Assembly (NCBI GenBank): GCA_022393335.1
Contig: JAJEKB010021255.1
Coordinates: forward strand, 73,861-137,860
Reading direction: 5' to 3'
Length of the DNA stretch: 64,000 nucleotides
Source: Macrotrachela quadricornifera
Lineage: Eukaryota; Rotifera; Eurotatoria; Philodinida; Philodinidae
The notes under the pieces are model-generated. The model made no database searches, was not told where the DNA came from, and saw only the letters and a list, made by a program, of their open reading frames with translations. Position numbers and translations under genes: made by a program. Each line of letters opens with the position of its first letter. Positions within the stretch are counted from its first letter, which is position 1. Below, in pieces: positions 24,975-37,080 of this stretch.

Positions 24975-25590
24975 ATGACTGAGATATGTATCGTTACATA
25001 CAATGTTTTAGCTGCTGCCTTTGTTAAAAAACAATACTATACAAACATCCCATCCAACCTCCTCGACTACGATGATCACCGTAAACACAAGTTTGACAAT
25101 TAATTTTCGTCAAGATATGGCTGCTCACTCTTGAGGAAATTCATTAGAACTAAATCACTAGCATATTGATCAACGATGTCACTCTCGAAATACACATTTT
25201 CTGATATAGTCATAAAAACCATAGATTACTATCTGTCAATGTAATAATGGCAACAAAGGTCAAGTTATTAGTTGTGAAAGGCAAAATGGAAAACACTTTT
25301 TAATTGTGAACGTACATCTCGACTTTAATGTAAAAGAAAAACAATTTGTTGAATTGAAAGAGCTCGTATCCGGACAGTTTGCAAGACCATTTATTGTTGT
25401 TGGTAACACAAATGCTACAAGACATATGACGGAAAAAATGTTCAAGAAGCATACAATGATAAAATTTGTAAATACAATTAATGATGATTCAAACACATAT
25501 CTCAGTGAAAATGAAGGAGAAACGAGACAGTGCGATCATGTATGGATAGCTCTGCATCAAAAATGTAAGCGTTTAATTGGTTGTTTTTCA
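24975..25590 (+). pseudogene. Endonuclease/exonuclease/phosphatase-family relic
   Basis: Begins ATG at 24975 with the EEP-type N-terminus (MTEICIVTYNVLAAAFVKK), which runs into a stop near 25100. The later part resumes near 25250: FLIVNVHLDF, then FIVVGNTNA (compare the GDFN motif) and CDHVWIAL (compare the catalytic DH near the C-terminus). The middle of the fold, including the LQE metal-binding region, is missing, and stops separate the parts. The 3' end is interrupted at 25591 by the MULE element. EEP enzymes cleave phosphodiesters in RNA, DNA or lipids. This copy cannot make a full enzyme. Confidence 0.6.
25583..25590. repeat. Left target-site duplication of the MULE element
   Basis: GTTTTTCA immediately precedes the element end GGTGTGCCGTC. 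The same octamer follows the right end at 28130-28137. Confidence 0.85.
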
Positions 25591-28129
25591 GGTGTGCCGT
25601 CATTTGGCCGAAAGGAAAAATGTCGAAAGGAATAACGCCGAAGGAGAAAAACGTAGAAAATGTTGAAAGGAAAAATATCGAAGGAAAAAATATCGAAAGG
25701 AAAAATGTCGAAGAGAAAAATATCGAAAGGAAAAATATCGAAGAAAAAAAATATCGCAGTGGCAAAACATCGAAAATTTCACCTAATGAGATATTGTTTA
25801 TTTTTGAAACATAACATAAGTGTAACATAATTAGACAAAAGTTAGAAATAATTATGGAAGTAAAATGAAAATGTTATTTTTTTCGTTTAACAACTGTTAA
25901 TGATAAACCGTTTAAATATTCTGTCACATCAATAGTACCATCATAATATCGTTTATCAAGATTATCAATACGACGTTGAATAGCAATTGTTTTAGCTTGT
26001 TTTGGTCTTGCACCTAAACCTGCATTGAATTGAGTGTACATGTGATAAAAACGATTCTCTTCTCCTCGAAGAAATTTAAAAAATGACCAAATATTTGGAT
26101 GATGAATTTGTACTCGACGATTGAAGCGACTGTGAAATGCTGAATAAAACATACGAATATGACAGTAAAAAAAGGATTGAATGAAAAATATATACCCTCG
26201 GCATTATTATTTGTCCTCATAGACAAACCATGGACACACCATTGAACAACAGGAACTTTAACAAACCATTGTTGTTGAAAATATTCTATTAGCCCATTCA
26301 TTATTTTACTCATTTCTGTAGATAAATTTTTCACTAATTCATCAAAACTATCCTCAATCACTGGTTCTGGTAATAAAGGAAGTGCCATTAACTGTCTACA
26401 AAAATGTTTAATATCTTCATCCTTATTGTAAGTTGAGGATAATCCGAGCCGTTGTATATTCCGATACACAGCCTGCGTAAAGTGAAAGTAGCAAGATAAA
26501 TGAGTTGCTGAGCTAAACTATAAGGTAAAAAATCTAAACATATGTTCCTATCACAAGAAATATGAAGCACTCACTTCAACTTTGACTATACCCATTAAAG
26601 CTGGTTCAAAATCAGTCATCACGAGTTTGGGTGAAAAGTCGAGTTTCATTTCAATAGCTATAGATTTCAATTCACGAAACAAAAATTGATATGTACTTTT
26701 AAATTTGTTTGGTAATAATCCAAACACGCAAGGAAAAGCTAAACAGAGAAAGAATTATGTATATATATATATATATATAGGTAAGAGCAAAAGTAATTAC
26801 TCACACTGTTCATACTTTATGGCATGAACTGTATATACTTGTTCGAATATTTTCGGACAAGATGAGAAGGTTCCGTCCATCAGAATTGTATCAACTGTAA
26901 AAAGCATCCTTAATTGTTCTGAAGATGCGAATAAAATCACTCGTTGTCTTCTATTAATCATCTTGTCAACAATCAAAAAGTCATTATTTCTTAATGTTTT
27001 GGTATAAAGATCGGGTATATCAAATACTTGTGTAGTTGGAATTTTTGGTGTTATAGCACGACATGCTTTATTTAATACACTGTCTAAACAGCAACAAAAA
27101 ATTAACTTCATATGATCAGACACATATGAACAATATTCGCTTACTTATTTCACGTTCGCTTGGTAGAATAGCTATTGCTGAAGGTGATAATATTGCCTTT
27201 TCACATTCCTCATCATAAATACGTGGAATCGATGTTGTTTCACATATTGCTCTTTGCTTCACTTTATGACGAAATTCACGTACATCAATTCTTTCATCTT
27301 CTGCAGGATGACAATGTTCACCTATCATTTTTATGAACTCATCGTTTATACTTGTATGAATTTTTACAACACATCCAGTAAATGTACATATCCAATACTT
27401 TGTGGTGTTTGTTGATTTATTTAATTTAAAAATGTATTTGTTTGATACAAGTAAAGGTTTTCCCTTTTGGGATTGAATAAATGAAATAAATGACGAAGGT
27501 GTTTGGTTTTCATACAACGAAGATGATGAAACTGCAGCCATGATTAAAAATTTTTACTTGTATAATATTGTTATCCCGATTATGTGGGCTAGATAGTTAT
27601 TCTTTGTCAGTCGAACAAGAAGAACCAAAAGACAAAAACGAACGAAAACATGAACGTATATGTATGTATAAATGTTGGAAAATACCTAATAGTATAGACA
27701 CTGACATTAAGGAAAAAAAACAACATATAATATACAGTATACTAAGGGAAAAATCCATTGTCTCTTAGGAAAGTTCCAATATATCATGTTGGAAAAATTC
27801 CAATATATCACGTTAGGAAAATTCCAACATATCAACACTGTCACATCAATAAAATAATGAGAAAAAACAGTTCACGTAGAATTAGAGTGAATCCACTAGT
27901 GGCATCATATGTTTCGATACTTTTTTTTCGACATTTTTCCCTTTCGATGTTTTTTTCTTCGACATTTTTCCCTCACGATATTTTTTTCTTCGATATTTTT
28001 CCTTTCGATCTTTTAACATTCGGCATTTTTCCCTTCGACATTTTTCTTCCTTCTTTCATTTTTTTTCGACATTTTTCTTCGACATTTTTCCTTTCGATAT
28101 TTTTCCTTTCGGCCAAATGACGGCCAACC
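25591..28129 (-). mobile_element. Complete MULE (Mutator-like) DNA transposon
   Basis: Unit of 2,539 bp flanked by the perfect 8-bp duplication GTTTTTCA. The ends are inverted: GGTGTGCCGTCATTTGGCC at left, and the inverse of GGTTGGCCGTCATTTGGCC at right. The inverted repeats extend about 200 nt (about 25591-25790 and 27915-28129). They consist largely of short repeats of GGAAAAATATCGAAA type, with the right arm inverted. A five-exon FLYWCH/MULE transposase lies between on the minus strand. Intact coding exons and a perfect duplication suggest fairly recent insertion. The host site is an EEP-nuclease relic. Confidence 0.9.
25874..27541 (-). CDS. FLYWCH zinc-finger MULE transposase, five exons
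   Basis: Exons on the minus strand: 27145-27541, 26805-27083, 26575-26738, 26196-26472 and 25874-26139. Junction phases agree (1, 1, 0, 1), giving 460 aa. Exon 1 carries a FLYWCH zinc finger for DNA binding (YIFKLNK, WICT, GCVVKIHT, GEHCHP). Exons 2-4 carry the MULE DDE core: MDGTF (first Asp), VMTDFEPAL (second Asp), and the RTNNNAE region for the Glu in the conserved R-NN-E block. Exon 5 has the typical tail (HSRFNRRVQIHHPNIW) and ends in a Lys/Arg-rich stretch. The family cuts and pastes MULE elements in the nucleus. No internal stop or frameshift was found, so the gene may still be functional. A (TA)n run at 26761-26779 lies in intron 2. Confidence 0.88.
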
Positions 28130-28137
28130 GTTTTTCA
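28130..28137. repeat. Right target-site duplication of the MULE element
   Basis: GTTTTTCA directly follows the element end GGCCAACC and equals the octamer at 25583-25590. Confidence 0.85.
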
Positions 28138-29432
28138 TAACCGTTCTTGTCCTTTAATCGAGATCCACTCTTGTAATCGAAACACAGTCGATAAAATAAG
28201 GCGCGAGAACAGCTGTTTTCAAAATATTAAGAAATTTTGTATGTTTACACACTAGATAATTATAAATTGGTATTCACATATTTTTCGAAAATGTGTTTAA
28301 CTTATAATCGGGAATCATGAGTGTGACCGTAACACAGAAAGAAAAATGAAATGTAAAAACGCATATTTATTACCAGTGAATAAATGTCTCGAACCATAAT
28401 TATCAATTTCACATTTTTTCTCAGCGTCTTTTTTTTCAGTTTTGAACACTTATCAATGAGCCCAATTTCTTATTCGTGGATCGATTGTAGCTTTAATTTA
28501 TTTTGATGTATTGTTATTGTATGGGTGTACTCTTTTGCAACGTCTGATTTTCAAATACTTTGAATCCTTTGGTTCCTTTCCACTGCTGATTTATTTCATC
28601 TTTTTATTTCCGGTATGTTGAAAATAAGAGGAATATATCATGAACAAGATATGATACAATATCGGTGTCTCTTGAGATACATACAGAAACAAAATATATT
28701 CAGGCCAAAGAAACAGAAGAAGATTAATAAGCGAGATTTTTTTGTGTCAAGTTTTTCAATTATCACCTTTCCTGTCCTATGGTCACGAGAATTTTCTTTT
28801 ATAATCCAATCTAAAATGCTTTCAAACTATTATAGCTATTACTTGATCACTTTTGTTAAATAGTAGCAACGTTATTGCATTGCATTTTCATTCACGTACT
28901 CTTTTCTTTCCTTTCCTCTTGAAGAATTCGATTGATTATCATCCGATGATGATATATAGTACGTGCAGTGTCATATAAGTATGATGTCGGTGAAGGTTCT
29001 CATTGCGCACAGGTAGTGTCGCATATGAACGATTTAATCAAAATTAATAGTTGTGATATCAAGTCTGTAATCTGTAACAAGAGTTACCAGCACACCTTTA
29101 TACTATCCTAACATCCACGTACGCTATATTCTTCTCAACTCATCAAAACTTATTCAGTGTGGTCTTAGAGTTGTCAGTAAAAATAAACTGTTTTATACAT
29201 AAGATGGTTAGTAAAATATGACAAATTTTAAATATTACATCATATGCAGATCGTAACTCTAGCAAGAAAATTATTTTATTAATTTTATTTTCAAAAATTG
29301 TTTATTGTTGTTATTCTGGTTAGTGCATAATTTTCTATTTAAAAACTTGATTAATAAGAATATCTTGATTAGTAATTATATTGAAAAAAAAATGGAATAT
29401 GTATGTGTCTGTTTAGAATAAATCGAAGAATG
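28138..29432. other. Intergenic, no gene seen
   Basis: No supported gene. The frame at 28615-28863 has no family resemblance. The stretch borders the 3' end of the ependymin-related gene. Confidence 0.3.
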
Positions 29433-30259
29433 TTAATTGGTATTGAAACATTCTTTTGGTATATCAATTATTTTTCGATCTTTAATTTTAGGCACAAAAT
29501 TAGTAATTGTTTGAGAAGAGATCAAACCTATAATAATAATAATAATTTTAATTATTATTAAATAGAATATCTTTATTATATAAAACAGTTAGTTACCAGT
29601 TTGTGGTGCCGATACTTCTCCTTTCAATGGTATACATAAACCATCACGACTCACTGTTGAATAAATAAATGTTCCTTCATTTTCCACGAGCCATGTATCT
29701 GTAATTATTGTTTTATCACCAAGTTTAGTGGTATTTGAGCCTACATAAGATGCTTTTTCTATAATAAAATAAAAATATTATTGTCTTTACATGTGATAAT
29801 AATAAAAGATGAAAATTTATATACCTGGTATACATTGAGATGGAAAAGCTACCAATGGAGATACTGAACATGTTTTTGAAGCTTCATCTATTGTATATAC
29901 TTTTTTATCCTTGAGATTTTGAATAACCCATGTCCAAACTTCGCCTACATCTGGTCCAGTTACTGATCCTCCTTTTGTTCCAATCAAACCACGATCTTCA
30001 TCATATACTAAACTATACAGTCCCTATTAAATTAATGAATAATAATTAAGATTAAAACGTATCTATTATAGAAATATCTTACAACTGTCTTGTGTGTTGT
30101 ACCACCAGGCAATTGAAGACTAATTGATATACTTGCATCTGCACTGAATTGTTTTGTCCAACAACAACGTTTTGGTTCATTTTCTAATGATCTTATGGAT
30201 TTACTATTAGAATAAGATATCAGAACAGAAATAGTAACGAACACGATGTAATTGAACAT
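29433..30259 (-). CDS. Ependymin-related secreted protein, four exons
   Basis: Exons on minus: 30083-30259, 29825-30023, 29597-29758 and 29433-29527. Phases 0, 1, 1 agree and give 210 aa. The N-terminus is a signal peptide (MFNYIVFVTISVLISY...). The mature part starts with a Cys pair (RCCWTKQF). It continues with LYSLVYDE, then IQNLKDKKVYTIDEASKTC, a CIP motif, a W in DTWLVENEG, and a second CIP (GLCIPLKG). These follow the ependymin/EPDR layout of conserved Cys and an extracellular beta-sandwich that binds hydrophobic ligands. It probably acts outside the cell or in lysosome-like compartments; the substrate is unknown. The introns are AT-rich, 59-69 nt. Family call by pattern; the exon structure is well supported. 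Confidence 0.8.
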
Positions 30260-32093
30260 TATTTTTCAATTATATATATGTTTATCTAGAAAATTAAAAG
30301 AGTAATATTAAAATATTTATCATATAATATGACATTAGTATAATATTGATCTACTTACAACGGACACTGTTAACTTCGTAGTGTTATATACCCATCACCA
30401 TGACGAGAATGAGTGGGAGAGAAGTAAGTAGGAGGAGAACGATGGGAGATTGAATAGAAGAACGAAAAGTGTTCTTTTTCCCCACTCGATAAAGAACATA
30501 GTTCTCATATCCTTGACTGACGTCATGGTGTTTTGAAAATGTTTTTACCTTTTATTGGTTTTTTATCATTTTTAATACTATATACTCCTACTATAAGGAC
30601 AAAACTGAGAGAGCTGAGAAATCTGGCATGCATTTTTGTTCAATAGTGAAATCACAAATTTCTGTTTAATCAGTAAGTTCTTTTTCGAACGTACTGAAAA
30701 GCGCTAGAGTTGGTCGTTTTATAGAATGAACAATTCCCTACAAAATGCCATGTTCAACTAAGTTAATAATTTTGAAAAAACGAAAATTTAGGTACCTTAT
30801 CCAAGAGTAAACAACAACGTCAAACAGTGCATTTTGTAGGGTAAGTTCTGATCGACAAGCTGATATATAAATAAAGATTCCAACTTTTATATTCAAATCA
30901 CAATAATGAAAATTTTTGGATGTTTCAAAAAATTAATTAAAAATAGCTATAAAAAGAGGCATCTGACTCATTAGAACAGTGCAAAAATCATGTTTTTCTC
31001 ATTCTCTTGCTGAAGGTCATAGTAGGTATTTTGTTTACTTCAAAGTTATTCGACACCTACAATATAGTTATGACAGAAAAACAAATCATTCTCTTCTACC
31101 AATGTTAAAACTAATAGAAAAAAATTCAATTCGAAATTGATCTAATTCGTTTTCGACAGATTCAGAGAAACATGAACTATCTATACATATTGTTAAACAT
31201 TTGATAACACTACGTGGGTTATCATTCTCATTGCAACAAACAATAAATCAATATTCATATATAAAAAGTTAAAATATTTTCTATAAAATCATCTTTATTT
31301 TACAGTGTGAATTACATTAATGTTATAACTGACAAGTATTTCAAAAATATAATATACTTGAGTATTTTATGAGAGATTTCTTGTGTATATCTTACAGAAT
31401 TGTTTGTCTATTCGAAGTGAAAAAGTCGATATATTCGAACGATGTGGCTATAATCGAGAGAAATATTTCATGGAATTCGAATAATTCGTCGCGTTAAGAA
31501 GATTTATATTCTTGTAAAACCTACGATAGTGATCATATCTATCTGACTTTTTGATCATTATCATCATTAAATCTTGAGGGTGAGTGAATTGTTAAAGTAC
31601 ACCGTGATCACGGTGTGCTTTCTATCTCCGAAGAAAAGTAGGCATTCAATTCAGACTTCCTATTTTTGATTTCAAGTTCTAAGCCGTCCATTTTAACGTG
31701 GGACTAGAAGATTATTATTATTCAATGTATAAAAAAAAAGTCGATTTAAACAAGTGAGCTAGTAATACCAACATGTTTCGGAGTGATCGCAAATTATTGT
31801 TCATATCCCCCACTATTAACATCTGATCTTCCATCATCAAATGTGATATATTGCAATGATTATTTTTAGTTCAATGTCGATGACCCCCACCAAAAGGAAT
31901 AAAAGCACAATGATGATGATTTTATCAAGATTATCTTTTAAAAATCGTTCAAGACAGAAAATTTTCGGATCAATTTTCCAATATCATCTATCCCAATGAA
32001 GATTGTATAGTGGAATCATTCATCAATTGAATTTTCATTTTCACTTTGTTTTTGTTCAATCAATTGATCAAAATATTTTTCAAATATTAATAT
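30260..32093. other. Intergenic, no gene seen
   Basis: About 1.8 kb. The part just above 30260 must hold the promoter of the ependymin-related gene. No motif could be assigned. Confidence 0.3.
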
Positions 32094-32553
32094 TCATTTT
32101 CGATATTTAGAACTGTATTTTAAATATATTTTCGCTATAAATTGTGACATATAGAATGTAGCTTTCGAAACTGATAAATAATCATAATCAAATGTAATAT
32201 AACCAAAAAGAGTGAAAAGAAGATTTTCATATTGTTGTAATATATCTTGATGGATACCTTTATTACAAATCAATGAATCTTTAAAGAGTAAATTAAATTT
32301 TTCAATATTAATATCTCCCGTTTCGTAAATATGACGATGATTGAATATCATCAGCATTAGACACAACAATGAGACGAGTAGTACTTAACCAAAAATGATA
32401 AATATCACCGAATCAATGTTTCATCTCGATTAGAACATCTACTATGAATTCATTTCGTGTTAATATACCAGTTTGTCATAAATTTCTGAAGAAAAATTCC
32501 GGTGGCAATCCAAGAATAGATCCATGAAGAATAAAAACGACGATAATTACCTG
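32094..32553 (-). pseudogene. Cytochrome P450 N-terminal relic
   Basis: Reading the minus strand from about 32553 gives a hydrophobic start and a Pro-rich hinge (SILGLPPEFFFRNL). FGDIYHFWL and TRLIVVSNADDI follow, the usual P450 N-terminal beta-sheet block. A frame change leads into FNHRHIYETGDI and LLFKDSLICNKG (C-helix approach). Two in-frame TGAs, a short deletion near 32369 and the absence of the I-helix, ExxR and heme-Cys regions show a truncated, dead copy. P450s are ER-bound monooxygenases. Confidence 0.65.
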
Positions 32554-34081
32554 TATTGAAAGAAGAGAAAACGCTGAGCACTTACGATACATTTACATAT
32601 CAGAAATTTTTCTCTATTCATACAATGTAAGATATTACATTCACTTTTACGAAGACTATAGAAGAACTTTATATTTAATGATATGTCTTTTCTTGATGTC
32701 GCTTATAGAATAAAGTAAGAATTGAAACACTGAGAGAAGGTACAGGTTTATAGGAGGTTCCTTTATATAAGTTAAGAGCGCACCCATCGTACCGTTCGCG
32801 AAAAAAAAATCTATAAAAATAAATTTAATTCCTTGCACTTATTCATCATATAGAGGAGATTTACAATATAACCAGCTGAAAAACCCTTTCATATAAAGCG
32901 TTACCATCATGTTTTTCTAATTTTGTGTAAAAGTTTAGTATTAACAACGTTTTTGAAGCAAAGCTCATTCACTTCTCAAACTATTTCCCTCAGATATCTC
33001 TTTGATATCTATTAAACTTTGTTCGAATGAAATTTCATCAAACGAAATCCCATTGTCTTTAATGTCGCTATACATTTTGCGTGAATGTTGGTTTTTTTTT
33101 GTAAGGTTATGCAAATTTTTCTTGATGTATTAAATTGCTCTTAAAAATATGTCAATAATTGATTAAAAAAATTAAACAGATGTAGTTCGTCATCGAGACA
33201 TCCCATTTTGCAAAGAATTCGCATTTCACTACAACTGTAGCCACTGCGACGCAAAATGGCTACATAGACGATAAAAAACTTGTGACACGGGCTTGTTTTC
33301 AATTTCTATTTTTTTCATAATATCAAAGTTTGATCATTCAAGTAAAAAAAAAACATGGAAAGGATGTTTTCGAATTTTTCAATAGAGACAAACTCGTCGT
33401 AATAACAATTCTCACTTCTGAATCTAATCAATATTTATGATTCATTTATTGAAATTCGAATATGATTCTACTCGTGTTTTTGATTAAAATATGTTTATAA
33501 TAATTTTTGTCATTTTGGATTCGTTAAAAAAATTTGTAAAATATTAATTATGATATTTCATCATACTAGTCAGTTGATTATTACATATCATATTTAATAA
33601 ATAAACTATATAAATATATTTGATAGAATTCAGATCGTCTAGAGGAACAACTGTTCAACCAGTCGGAAGTTAACCATGGAAACTACCTAATTTCGACTCA
33701 GAAATGGTACTTCGATAGGTCGAAATGCCTCGAAGATGACCATTGTTAATAATTGAAAACGTTGCTTTAAAAATAGAAGACATCTTTGGTGAATTAAATA
33801 AATATGTCACAATTGATATGAAAATTCGCCGATTTATTTTTAACAAGAAACTGACCTTAATTACACGGCAGTTTTTTTGAGATGTCATTAGTAAATTTAT
33901 GTTCATACATCATCATGACCATTTGCAAATACATGACTCAACATTTTTGAAGAAAACAAAACTGGGTCACTTATACGTGTTTATGTGTGTGTGTGTATGA
34001 AGATCATGATAACGTAATGTTATCTCTCAATATAAAAGATCAACAGAAACACAACATACACACATTTTTCATTTCGTAATA
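32554..34081. other. Intergenic, no gene seen
   Basis: Contains AT-rich sequence only. A 78-codon minus frame at 33670-33906 is unrecognised. The last 60 nt hold a TATA-like element for the NHL gene. Confidence 0.3.
34031..34038 (+). promoter_or_regulatory. Possible TATA box of the NHL-repeat gene
   Basis: TATAAAAG lies 44 nt before the ATG at 34082, a spacing compatible with a short 5' UTR. In such AT-rich DNA the match could be chance. Confidence 0.35.
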
Positions 34082-35914
34082 ATGATTAAAACATTGACAC
34101 TTTTATTCTTCTTACTTGAAATATTAGCTCATATATCTGCGAGCTATATTCATGACAATAAATGTTCATCGAATGGTGAGTATATAATAAGTATTTTGAT
34201 CTTCACGATGTAAGATGTAACTCGTATTCGCTGTGAAATAAAAACTATTTTCTACTTGAGAAGTAAATTTAATAAAGCAGCTTGAGATAGAAAATTCAAT
34301 TGTTCTTCTTTTAATAAAATTCCACTTATTGAATTAACTTTGTAGGGTAAGTTTAAATAGAACAGAGGGTTTTTATTGGAATTCAAAATCATTAGGTTTT
34401 GAAGGTCATCAATGGCTGAGCAGATACGCAGTTTCAACTAGTGACATCTGTAAACTTTGAAGCTCATACATTTGATATTTAATTTCAGTAACAAAAATTG
34501 AAAAGAAAAAGAGAAATGAGATTATTTTTTACAATTCTAAACACTAACATTATTAGATTACTGCTTGTAAAAAAACAATGAAATGTATAGACTTTTGAAG
34601 AACCTAGTAGAACTCTCTTCAACTAATATAAGTAGTACTGACACAGAATACCCTTTCGTTCGGGGTAAGATTGTAGAATAGTTTTCAATCGAAAATTTTC
34701 ACCTCAAGAGGAAATTCTGCTTAGAGTTGTCTGATCTACTCGCTGATCAATTAAATGTTAGCATCCTTATTAAACTTTCTCGAATAATACCAGATATTTC
34801 TACTAATATTAAATATCTATAATATTCTTCAGGAATGGCATGTGCTAGAAAAACATGGGAAGCTAATGGAAAAACAGTAGCTGGTGGTAATGGTGTAGGA
34901 AATGCTCTGAATCAACTTAATTCTGCGTATGGAGTATTTGTTGATTCAAGTTATTCTGTTTTTGTCACGGATTTTAGTAACCATCGAGTAGTCAAATGGG
35001 ATCGAGATGCATCAAGTGGCACACTTTATGCGGGAGGTCAATGTGGAGACATTGATAAGGGTCAAATTTGTTCTCCGGCTGCTATTATATTGGATAAAGA
35101 GGGCACTATGTTTGTCACTGTTGAGAAAGGTACTGAAGGAAGTGTAATTCGTTGGAGAAAAGATGCTACTTCGGGTGAAACTCTTATTAGGGCCAATACG
35201 TCTCTTTATGGTATTGCCTTAGATGAAAAAGAAGAATATTTCTATGTTGGTCATCATCGTGAACATCGCGTAGTCAAGTATGCAAAAGATGGAACAATTA
35301 TAAGCGTTGTTGCTGGAGGCAATCAAGGAGCAGCTCTCAATCAACTTGATTATCGTAATTATGTCGAACATGGTTTTATTTCATATAATTATATACATTT
35401 ATTTTTCATTTGTCTAGCTCGAGGTGTCGCAGTTGATAAGGATGGATCTGTCTATGTGGCAGACTCTCGAAATCATCGTGTAATGAAATGGCCAAAAGGA
35501 GCTAAACAAGGAATTATTGTTGCAGGTGGTAATGGAAATGGTAGTGAAACAAATCAACTGTCTACACCAGGTGGTATTTTCCTTGATGAAAAAGAAACAA
35601 TTTATGTAGCAGATGAAGATAATCATCGTGTTGTAAGTATACCTGCAGATTCACAAAATGGTATTATTGTTGCAGGTGGTCATGGTCCGGGTAGTGCTTC
35701 AAATCAACTTAGTCATTTAACCTCATTGACATTTAATCATCAGGGTGATTTGTATGTAAGTGATTATAACAATTATAGAGTTCAAATGTTTAACATGCAC
35801 AATAATCCGTCGAGTGATAGTAGAAGTCTTTATATTTGTACTGCTTCTAACAAATGGACACTCATTTCTTGCTTTCTATTGTCAATGCTTTCATTTGTTA
35901 ATTTATTTAAATAA
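34082..35914 (+). CDS. Secreted NHL-repeat beta-propeller protein
   Basis: Exons 34082-34175, 34833-35354 and 35418-35914 (phases 1 and 1) encode 370 aa. Exon 1 is a signal peptide (MIKTLTLLFFLLEILAHISA). About six NHL blades follow with the family rhythm, e.g. GVFVDSSYSVFVTDFSNHRV, GVAVDKDGSVYVADSRNHRV and GIFLDEKETIYVADEDNHRV, separated by IIVAGG strands. This predicts a six-bladed propeller used for binding proteins, sugars or RNA. The C-terminus is a hydrophobic stretch after NKWTLI, compatible with a GPI signal or membrane anchor. The second intron (35355-35417) is 63 nt, in frame and stop-free. I treat it as an intron because splicing restores the blade junction YPRGVAVDKDG. Confidence 0.85.
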
Positions 35915-37080
35915 AAAGATCAATATATATAACACAATGTTTGAGTCCCATTTTGCATTGAAATTATGCAAGAATATACCTAAATACCAATGGTATCAAT
36001 GAAGTGAAACAGCTCATTCAAGATTTCGTGAAATTCTAATATATTATATATTTTATTGATTTGAAATACTTTTTTTTGTGCCTTTAATTGAACAAGACTA
36101 GAATAGATAGTTGATTTCTTCGTTTTTTTAAATATATATCTATAGGTTGACTAATGATAGAACAATTCTTTGATTTCATAAATTCTATATGATACTATTT
36201 TTTTTGAAAAAATGACCAAAAATAATCAATTTGAGACAATTTTTTTTCAGTTTCTCAGTCAAGTCCGAAGGTGGTACCGATTAGAGAACAGGATATATTC
36301 AGTATTTTTTTTTAATAACTTTCTTCAGGAATTAATTAATGTCTTGATATTTATAACATAAGTAGCGCCCACCAATTGCATTTGTAGTAAAAAAACAAAA
36401 CAGTTTTTTATTCTTTGTAGCTTGGCCATGAGATGGGCAAAAAGGGATAGGGCAAATTATCGTTCACACGTCAATAGATGCCATTAAAATGTAAATTATT
36501 CAAAAACAATAAAAGGTAGGGATGTACCAGTACAGTCTGATTGGTATTCAGTCATTACTGGCTCATCAATCATTACCTACTATGTATTAGGAATATCCTT
36601 ATGTCATCACTAGACGGGACACATTAACTTTAAAAACATATTAAACTTTAGTTAAAGTTTATAGGAAACTATTTTCGATCATATTCTTCACATATTTACA
36701 TGAGTGCTTGGCGATAAAACCGATCTAACTTTTCATCAATTTGACCAAATGCACTACAAATTTGGATTTGAAAGTTTTGAATGATGCTGAATAAAACGAG
36801 AATATGAAATCAAAAGCTTAAGATTTAACATTTGCTTTGATATTTAGCATAATCCTCGATGTTTTCATGGAGACTCTCTGAAAGACTTGTCAAAAAATGA
36901 CATCTCAAGTGACATGACATGATTGGACAAAAGAAAATCAGTCAGATTTATTTCTGTTCTGTTTTTTTTTTGTATCCAACGTGTGAAAAAGATTGTTGTC
37001 ACAAACATTTATTATTACTTATACTATTGTGAAAGAAATATTGACAAAACTTTCTAACATTGAATATAATCGTATATTCA
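35915..37080. other. Intergenic, no gene seen
   Basis: No gene supported between two plus-strand genes. The last part must contain the promoter of the F-box gene at 37081. Confidence 0.3.

Noticed and set aside
25502..25828. Phe/Ser/Leu-rich frames suggesting a membrane protein
   Set aside because: Translations of the MULE terminal repeats; the same happens at 27758-28120.
30391..30533. Possible inverted-repeat element upstream of the ependymin-related gene
   Set aside because: Only CACCATGACG matches in inverse; the flanking sequence does not.
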